The position numbers were made by a program, and so were the translations under genes. Shown piece after piece: positions 59,403 to 64,000 of a stretch of 64,000 bases of DNA. Source of the stretch: Bacteroidota bacterium. GTDB taxonomy: Bacteria; Bacteroidota; Bacteroidia; Chitinophagales; Chitinophagaceae. Location of the stretch: contig JAEZGS010000017.1 of the NCBI GenBank assembly GCA_023437225.1, forward strand, positions 186,001 to 250,000, in the 5' to 3' direction. Each line of letters starts with the position of its first letter. Position 1 is the stretch's first letter. The notes under the pieces are model-generated. The model searched no databases and was not told the origin of the DNA. It saw nothing but the letters and a program-made list of their open reading frames with translations.

Positions 59403-60332
59403 ATGAGCATTAAACTACTAATTCTAGTGATATTGGCGACCGCCGCAGGGGAGGGGATCATGGCACAGTCTGGCAAGCCTCAAAAGACCAATAAAAAAAC
59501 TGAGGCCCGAAAACCTGCTTCCGGTAAGGGTTTCGAGAAAACTTTACTTTGGGAGATCAGCGGCCATGGTCTGAAACAGCCTTCTTACCTTTTTGGCACC
59601 ATGCACATCTTATGTCCCGAAGACGCAAAAATTAGTGATGGACTTCAGGCTGCAATCAATTCTTCCGAACAGATCGTTTTTGAGATCGACATGGACGATA
59701 TGCAGCAAATGATGAATTCCGTCCGTTTTCTAAGAATGACCGATGGAAAAAAAGTTTCTGATCTTTTAACCACGGAAGAATATGACCGGGTAAAGAAATT
59801 CTTTGCCGAGAACAAAACCAAACTTCCGCTAACGATGCTCAATCGCTTCAAGCCTTATCTTATTTCAGGAATGATCAGTGAAGCGATGATGGGTTGTGAA
59901 AAGACCAATGGTATGGAACAGCAGATCATGGGTGCCGCCAGGGACAAGGAGATACTGGGATTGGAAACCATTGAATTTCAGGGTAGCATATTCGACAGTA
60001 TCCCGTACGAAAAACAGGCGAAAGACCTGGTTCAGTATGTGGATAGTATCGATCAGTATAAGAAAGTGACGCAACAAATGGTCGATGTATACCGGGAGCA
60101 GGATCTCAATAAAATGCTCAAGCTTGTGGTAGAATCAGATCCTTCGATGGAACAATATATGGATCTTATGCTGTACGGAAGAAACCGTAAGTGGATCACA
60201 AAGATGCAAAGTATGATGTATGATAAGTCAACATTGTTTGCGGTAGGTGCAGGGCATCTTCCAGGTGATCAGGGGGTGATCGAATTGTTGCGAAAAGCAG
60301 GTTACTCAGTAAAGCCGCTGGTTAATAAATAA
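59403..60332 (+). CDS. TraB/GumN-family protein
   Basis: 309 residues with signal peptide (LLILVILATAAGEGIMAQ). The family signature is SYLFGTMHILCPEDAKI (GTMH) and later a second conserved GxxH at the C terminus (VGAGHLPGDQGVIELLRKAGY). The Tiki/TraB/GumN fold is related to EreA/ChaN enzymes, with possible metalloprotease activity through His/Glu residues of GTMH and of QIVFEIDMDD. Role in this organism unknown; extracytoplasmic. The start ATG at 59403 gives a good signal peptide. Confidence 0.85.
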   Translation: MSIKLLILVILATAAGEGIMAQSGKPQKTNKKTEARKPASGKGFEKTLLWEISGHGLKQPSYLFGTMHILCPEDAKISDGLQAAINSSEQIVFEIDMDDMQQMMNSVRFLRMTDGKKVSDLLTTEEYDRVKKFFAENKTKLPLTMLNRFKPYLISGMISEAMMGCEKTNGMEQQIMGAARDKEILGLETIEFQGSIFDSIPYEKQAKDLVQYVDSIDQYKKVTQQMVDVYREQDLNKMLKLVVESDPSMEQYMDLMLYGRNRKWITKMQSMMYDKSTLFAVGAGHLPGDQGVIELLRKAGYSVKPLVNK

Positions 60333-60336
60333 AAAA

Positions 60337-60362
60337 GCTGCCGGAGACCCGACAGCCTTTTC
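60337..60362 (+). terminator. terminator of the TraB/GumN gene
   Basis: GCTG-C-CGG / CCG-A-CAGC with tetraloop AGAC and one mismatch, followed by CTTTTCG; preceded by an A-run so that it may also serve ndk on the minus strand. Confidence 0.7.
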
Positions 60363-60380
60363 GTATATAGTGGCCTTTTA

Positions 60381-60797
60381 TCAGAATTGCTCGAGTCCGC
60401 TGAAGAAGAATGATCCTTCAATTGCTGCGTTTTCATCGCTGTCACTTCCATGAACGGCGTTTTCTCCCAATGAAGTAGCGTACAGTTTGCGTATTGTTCC
60501 TTCATCTGCCTTCGCCGGATCAGTAGCGCCAATAAGCGTACGGAATGCGCTCACTGCATTGTCTTTTTCAAGGATAGCCGCAATGATAGGTCCGCTGCTC
60601 ATAAAGCTTACCAATTCACCATAGAAAGGCCTTTCTTTATGTATCGCATAAAATTCACCCGCTTTTTCTTCGCTAAGCTTTGTCATTTTAAGGCTCACAA
60701 CACGAAATCCTTCTTTGATGATGCGGTCAATGATAGCGCCAGCATGGCCATTCTTCATCGCATCCGGCTTTATCATTGTAAATGTTCTGTTAGTCAT
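60381..60797 (-). CDS. ndk: nucleoside diphosphate kinase
   Basis: 138 residues. Transfers gamma-phosphate between nucleotides via phospho-His. The catalytic His lies in GENAVHGSDSDENAAIEGSF, the classic NDPK motif; N-terminal FTMIKPDAMKNGHAGAI and C-terminal FFFSGLEQF also match. Monocistronic with its own -7 box on the minus strand. Confidence 0.96.
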   Translation of the reverse strand: MTNRTFTMIKPDAMKNGHAGAIIDRIIKEGFRVVSLKMTKLSEEKAGEFYAIHKERPFYGELVSFMSSGPIIAAILEKDNAVSAFRTLIGATDPAKADEGTIRKLYATSLGENAVHGSDSDENAAIEGSFFFSGLEQF

Positions 60798-60815
60798 ATT
60801 TCTTCAATTTGGCGG

Positions 60816-60823
60816 CAAAGATA
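60816..60823 (-). promoter_or_regulatory. Bacteroidota -7 box of ndk
   Basis: Minus-strand TATCTTTG, a perfect TAnnTTTG, followed by CCGCC and 18 bases later the ndk start. Confidence 0.55.
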
Positions 60824-60886
60824 GGCGTTGACACCAAAAAGGCCGTTCGAATTTGCGTTTAATTGTGCAACTTTGCCTCCATTTTA

Positions 60887-61894
60887 ATGAGACCAATACA
60901 AGATTTTTATCCGCAGCTTCAGCAACCGCATAAGGTTGTGATCACCACGCACCAAAAGCCCGACCCGGATGCCATGGGCTCATCACTGGGACTTTATCAC
61001 CTGTTAACGCAACTCGGACACCAGGTGACGGTAATATCTCCTACTAACTGGGCCAGCTGGCTTAACTGGATGGAAGGTTCGGACAAGGTGATCGATTTTG
61101 AAAACCACAGAGACGTGGCAGAGAAGGCACTTGCAGAGTCAGACTGGCTTTTTTGCCTTGATTTCAATGTGCTTTCGCGGACCAAGCATCTTACACCACT
61201 GCTTGAAGATTTTGCTGGCACACGAATACTTATAGATCATCATCAACAGCCAGCAGTTGACAGCTTTCATTTTGGGGTAAGCGATACAAATAAGAGCTCG
61301 ACATGTGAGATGGTATATGACTTTATCATTGGATCCGGCAATCGTGACAAATTGAATATTACCATCGCTCAATGCCTGTATGCAGGTGTGATGGCGGATA
61401 CAGGTTCATTTCGTTTTTCATCGGCCCATGCAGGGGTTCACAGGATGGTAGCTGAATTAAAAGACCTTGGTCTTGTCCATACGAAAGTTCATGAAAATAT
61501 TTATGACAATTTCCTTGAAAACCGCCTACGGTTTATTGGACATGTGCTTTTGCACCGAATGGAGATCTATTACGAATACAATGCGGCGCTCATTGCAATA
61601 ACAAAGAAAGATTTACTCCGGTACCAGATACGTACTGGTGATACTGAAGGTCTTGTAAATTACCCGCTTAGTATACAAGGGATAAAAATGGCGGCATTGG
61701 TCATCGATCGGGATGAAGAAAGAAAATGGAGTTTCCGAAGCAAAGGCGAATTTGATGTAAATACATTTGCACGGAAATATTTTAATGGAGGTGGGCACTA
61801 TAATGCAGCAGGAGGCCGAAGCCTTGAACCTTTGGAGAAAACCGCGTCAGATTTTGTGAGGGCAATGAAAGAGTGTGCCGATCAACTGGCTTAA
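60887..61894 (+). CDS. nrnA: DHH-family phosphoesterase (NrnA-like oligoribonuclease/pAp phosphatase)
   Basis: 335 residues. DHH domain with HQKPDPDAMGSSLGLYHLL, LDFNVL, LIDHHQQP (DHH triad) and AGVMADTGSFRFSSA; DHHA1 RNA-binding domain ends with GGGHYNAAGG. Removes mononucleotides from short oligoribonucleotides and may hydrolyse pAp; some relatives degrade cyclic dinucleotide products. An upstream ATG (60863) is less likely because the homology starts at about MRPIQDFYPQL. A near-match -7 sequence CAACTTTG precedes it. The gene is 38 bases upstream of the FKBP lipoprotein. Confidence 0.9.
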   Translation: MRPIQDFYPQLQQPHKVVITTHQKPDPDAMGSSLGLYHLLTQLGHQVTVISPTNWASWLNWMEGSDKVIDFENHRDVAEKALAESDWLFCLDFNVLSRTKHLTPLLEDFAGTRILIDHHQQPAVDSFHFGVSDTNKSSTCEMVYDFIIGSGNRDKLNITIAQCLYAGVMADTGSFRFSSAHAGVHRMVAELKDLGLVHTKVHENIYDNFLENRLRFIGHVLLHRMEIYYEYNAALIAITKKDLLRYQIRTGDTEGLVNYPLSIQGIKMAALVIDRDEERKWSFRSKGEFDVNTFARKYFNGGGHYNAAGGRSLEPLEKTASDFVRAMKECADQLA

Positions 61895-61933
61895 TTTGCG
61901 ACAGACAAACAAATACAATCAATAATTTTTCAA

Positions 61934-62833
61934 ATGAAAAAAGCAAGCATTTTTATTTTTAGTGCAATTGCGATTGCCATGGCTGCTTGTTCGCCCAATG
62001 CAGGTTTTAAGAAAACCAAGAGCGGACTTAAGTATAAGATCATATCAGAAGGAAAAGGCGAGCCTGTTAAGAAAGGCCAGTTCATAAAAGTTCACTTTAT
62101 CCAGAAAATGGGTGACTCGGTATTAAATTCAAGTTTTGAAGGTCTGCCTACTTATGCTCCCGTTGATAGTGTTGGACCCATTTATAACCCCGTTGAAATC
62201 TTCCCATTGCTTAGGAAAGGAGATAGCGCTGTAGTTGTAATGGAAACAGACAGCCTTTACAAGCAACAGGCTGAAAGACCACCATATGTAAAGAAAGGAG
62301 ATAAACTGACACTCACATTTCGCGTTGTGGATGTGCTTGCTAATGAACAGGCACTACGTGACGATCAGATGAAGATCTTCAATGCTCAAAAGGAAAAAGA
62401 AGTAAAGGACATCGGGGAGTATCTCGCAAAAAATAACATCAAAGCACAAAAGACGGAGAAGGGTACATATGTTGTGATTACACAGCAGGGAACCGGGCCT
62501 GTTGCAGATTCTGGTAAAGCAGTCCAGGTAATGTACACTGGTAAGACATTTGCCGGAAAAATATTTGACAGCAACATCGATTCAAGTTTCGGTCATACAG
62601 ATCCGTACACCATGGTAATAGGAACCCGTTCAGCGATCGAAGGATGGGATGATGGTTTAAGACTCTTCAACAAAGGAGCAAAAGGAACACTTTACGTGCC
62701 TTCTATGCTTGCTTATGGAGGCAATCCTCCTCCGGGAGCGCCATTCAAGCCTTTCGAAAATTTGGTTTTTGATGTACAGGTTATTGATATCACTGCAGCG
62801 CCACAACGTCCGCAGATGCCGAAAATGAGGTAA
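61934..62833 (+). CDS. FKBP-type peptidyl-prolyl isomerase lipoprotein, two domains
   Basis: 299 residues. Lipoprotein signal MKKASIFIFSAIAIAMAAC. Two FKBP modules: the first (about 28-135; SGLKYKIISEGKGEPVKKGQ, then YNPVEIFPLLRKGDSAVVV) is divergent and lacks several active-site aromatics; the second (about 178-285; VQVMYTGKTFAGKIFDSNID, IEGWDDGLRLFNKGAKGTLY, MLAYGGNPPPGAPFKPFENLVFDVQV) is canonical. It would help fold proteins in the periplasm or at the outer membrane. GldI of gliding bacteria is similar in being an FKBP lipoprotein, but a gliding link is not shown here. Confidence 0.9.
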   Translation: MKKASIFIFSAIAIAMAACSPNAGFKKTKSGLKYKIISEGKGEPVKKGQFIKVHFIQKMGDSVLNSSFEGLPTYAPVDSVGPIYNPVEIFPLLRKGDSAVVVMETDSLYKQQAERPPYVKKGDKLTLTFRVVDVLANEQALRDDQMKIFNAQKEKEVKDIGEYLAKNNIKAQKTEKGTYVVITQQGTGPVADSGKAVQVMYTGKTFAGKIFDSNIDSSFGHTDPYTMVIGTRSAIEGWDDGLRLFNKGAKGTLYVPSMLAYGGNPPPGAPFKPFENLVFDVQVIDITAAPQRPQMPKMR

Positions 62834-62856
62834 TGAGCGAGCTGAAAATAGTTTAG

Positions 62857-62885
62857 AAAGAGGTCTGCAAGGGCCTCTTTTTTTT
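62857..62885 (+). terminator. terminator of the FKBP gene
   Basis: AAAGAGGTC / GGCCTCTTT, 9-bp stem with one G-U pair, 6-base loop, then a T-run that reaches the end of the converging folP. Confidence 0.85.
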
Positions 62886-63714
62886 AGCCCCGTTGCAACT
62901 TGTACATAAGGTTTACTGCCTGTACCGCCTCTTTAACGTCGTGCACACGTAACACGGAAGCTCCCTGTTGCAATGCAATGGTATTTAGCACCGTAGTGCC
63001 ATTGAGTGATGCATCGGCATCGATCTTTAAAGTACGATATATCATGCCCTTCCTGGAAAGGCCGGCAAGCCAGGGCAATTCAAACGAATTGAGCAATGCC
63101 GAATTCTTAAGCAATTGGAAATTTTGATCGATCGTTTTGGAAAATCCAAAACCAGGATCGAGGATGATGTCAACGATACCTGCAGTCCTGCAGGCAGCGA
63201 TGCGCTCAATGAAATAATCTATGATCTCGCTCTCGAGATCGCCGTAATCTGTATAGGATTGCATTGTTTGCGGCGTTCCTTTCATGTGCATGCAAATGAA
63301 CGGAGCTTTGAAAGCAGCTACCTTGTTCAGCATATGTGGATCCATCATTCCTCCACTGACGTCGTTTACAATAGATGCTCCGGCTTCCAGGGCATGTAAA
63401 GCGACTTCGGAATAATAAGTATCGATGGAAAGAATGGTCTCGGGAAATTGCGAGTGAATCAACTCAATGGCATGGATCACACGATCAAGTTCCTCCTGGG
63501 CATTTACTTCCTGGCTTCCAGGCCTGGTGCTCTGCCCTCCAATATCAATAATGGTAGCGCCATCACTGATCATTTGGCGGACCCGATCTAACATTGCGTT
63601 CTCATTTCTTACGCGACTCCCTGCATAAAAAGAATCAGGGGTGATATTAATGATCCCCATCACTAATGGCCTTTCAATGGTGAGCAGCGTGCCGCGGCAA
63701 TTGAGTGTGTACAT
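62884..63714 (-). CDS. folP: dihydropteroate synthase
   Basis: 276 residues, TIM barrel. Motifs: MGIINITPDSFYAGSR, ATIIDIGGQSTRPGSQ, ILSIDTYYS, NDVSGG, ILDPGFGFSKT, LAGLSRKGMI. Joins 6-hydroxymethyl-dihydropterin pyrophosphate and p-aminobenzoate in folate synthesis; target of sulfonamides. The ATG at 63714 (MYTLNCRG) was chosen; a TTG ten codons upstream is less likely. Divergent from the DUF1599 gene with overlapping promoter region. Confidence 0.94.
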   Translation of the reverse strand: MYTLNCRGTLLTIERPLVMGIINITPDSFYAGSRVRNENAMLDRVRQMISDGATIIDIGGQSTRPGSQEVNAQEELDRVIHAIELIHSQFPETILSIDTYYSEVALHALEAGASIVNDVSGGMMDPHMLNKVAAFKAPFICMHMKGTPQTMQSYTDYGDLESEIIDYFIERIAACRTAGIVDIILDPGFGFSKTIDQNFQLLKNSALLNSFELPWLAGLSRKGMIYRTLKIDADASLNGTTVLNTIALQQGASVLRVHDVKEAVQAVNLMYKLQRG

Positions 63715-63728
63715 TCGGCGCTTATCTT

Positions 63729-63736
63729 TACATTTG
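63729..63736 (+). promoter_or_regulatory. Bacteroidota -7 box of the DUF1599 gene
   Basis: TACATTTG, a perfect TAnnTTTG, 43 bases before the ATG at 63780. On the minus strand a near-match TTAATTTG (63742-63749) could serve folP, so the two divergent promoters would overlap. Confidence 0.5.
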
Positions 63737-63779
63737 GCCGACAAATTAAGACGAATATTCCAACGTAGACGAACGCTTC

Positions 63780-64000
63780 ATGAGTAACACGAATTTACAA
63801 TACGACAAAGCAATTGATTCCTGCCGAGATATTTATTACAAGAAACTCAAAGATTATGGCACCTCATGGAGACTGCTGCGGATTATATCGATAACTGACC
63901 AGCTATACATCAAGGCTCAGCGAATCCGAACACTGCAGGAAAAAGGCGTTCAGCAAATTGAAGATGGGATCTACTCTGAATTCAAGGCAATGGTGAACTA
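63780..64000 (+). CDS. DUF1599 (nucleotide modification-associated domain 1) protein, 3' truncated
   Basis: Only the first 73 codons are in the window, reading MSNTNLQYDKAIDSCRDI and onwards. The motif KDYGTSWRLLRIISITDQLY, followed by IKAQRIR and EDGIYSEFKAMVNY, is the signature of DUF1599, the nucleotide-modification-associated domain 1. Small helical protein linked by genomic association to nucleotide modification in some bacteria; in Bacteroidota it is a conserved stand-alone gene near folate and housekeeping genes. The role cannot be settled from this fragment. Confidence 0.8.
   Translation, partial: MSNTNLQYDKAIDSCRDIYYKKLKDYGTSWRLLRIISITDQLYIKAQRIRTLQEKGVQQIEDGIYSEFKAMVN

Overview
The window is a continuous stretch of chromosome from a Bacteroidota bacterium, most likely Chitinophagaceae or a close relative. 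Evidence from the sequence: many genes are preceded by the phylum-specific -7 box TAnnTTTG rather than sigma-70 boxes; ribosomal protein L31 is type B; the two tRNA genes do not encode CCA; and Bacteroidota-typical families are abundant (TonB-dependent receptors with a carboxypeptidase-regulatory N-domain, PorT/DUF6089-type outer-membrane barrels, DUF4199, DUF3347, DUF3857, long Lgt). No insertion sequence, phage, integrase, CRISPR array or defence system was seen. The ends cut hutH (left) and a DUF1599 gene (right).

Layout. 1-6.3 kb: histidine degradation (hutH, hutU, hutI, arginase-fold hutG), interrupted by an opposite-strand TerC-family gene. 6.3-14.1 kb: an ABC-F ATPase, a DUF3347 lipoprotein-like protein coupled to a TonB-dependent receptor, an outer-membrane barrel and two tandem secreted paralogs of unknown function. 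14.2-23 kb: thrS-infC, then a 5.6 kb envelope block (OmpA-like protein, TMEM220-like protein, a ThuA/sugar-dehydrogenase/PKD/cytochrome fusion), then rpmI-rplT. 23-33 kb: arginine decarboxylase, small envelope proteins, Hsp20, bacilliredoxin, Lgt, an outer-membrane receptor-like protein, a 23-residue lipoprotein with its own terminator, a YajQ-family protein and rpmE2. 33-41 kb: a GlmU-like acyltransferase-fold protein, tpiA, a Wzx-like flippase, a glycosyltransferase, lepA, an unknown secreted protein and a YgaP/SRPBCC fusion. 41.3-48.2 kb: one long minus-strand operon (pseudo-dihydroorotase, DUF4199, GT2, GT4, hddA, gmhA, hddC, gmhB) that contains the whole GDP-D-glycero-alpha-D-manno-heptose pathway. 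48.2-64 kb: outer-membrane proteins, two tRNA-Pro genes, a serine hydrolase, a GH20-like enzyme, three tandem DUF3857 proteins, a TraB/GumN protein, ndk, an NrnA-like phosphodiesterase, a double-FKBP lipoprotein, folP and the DUF1599 gene.

How the genes work together. The hut genes convert histidine to glutamate. The heptose operon can make an activated heptose and has two glycosyltransferases that may use it, probably for a surface glycan; a flippase and a further glycosyltransferase lie about 5 kb away. Much of the rest is envelope maintenance: Lgt, many predicted lipoproteins, OM barrels, a periplasmic-type FKBP and an OmpA-type anchor.

Most notable observations: (1) the dihydroorotase-like protein has lost most metal ligands; (2) two of the three tandem DUF3857/transglutaminase-like proteins have lost both Cys and His of the catalytic triad; (3) rpmI and rpmE2 share 17 of 18 bases over their -7 box and first transcribed bases, and translation-related promoters here have a GC-rich stretch directly after TAnnTTTG; (4) a 23-residue lipoprotein gene; (5) a pair of two-domain secreted paralogs of unknown function. 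None proves a new system; each can be tested as described.
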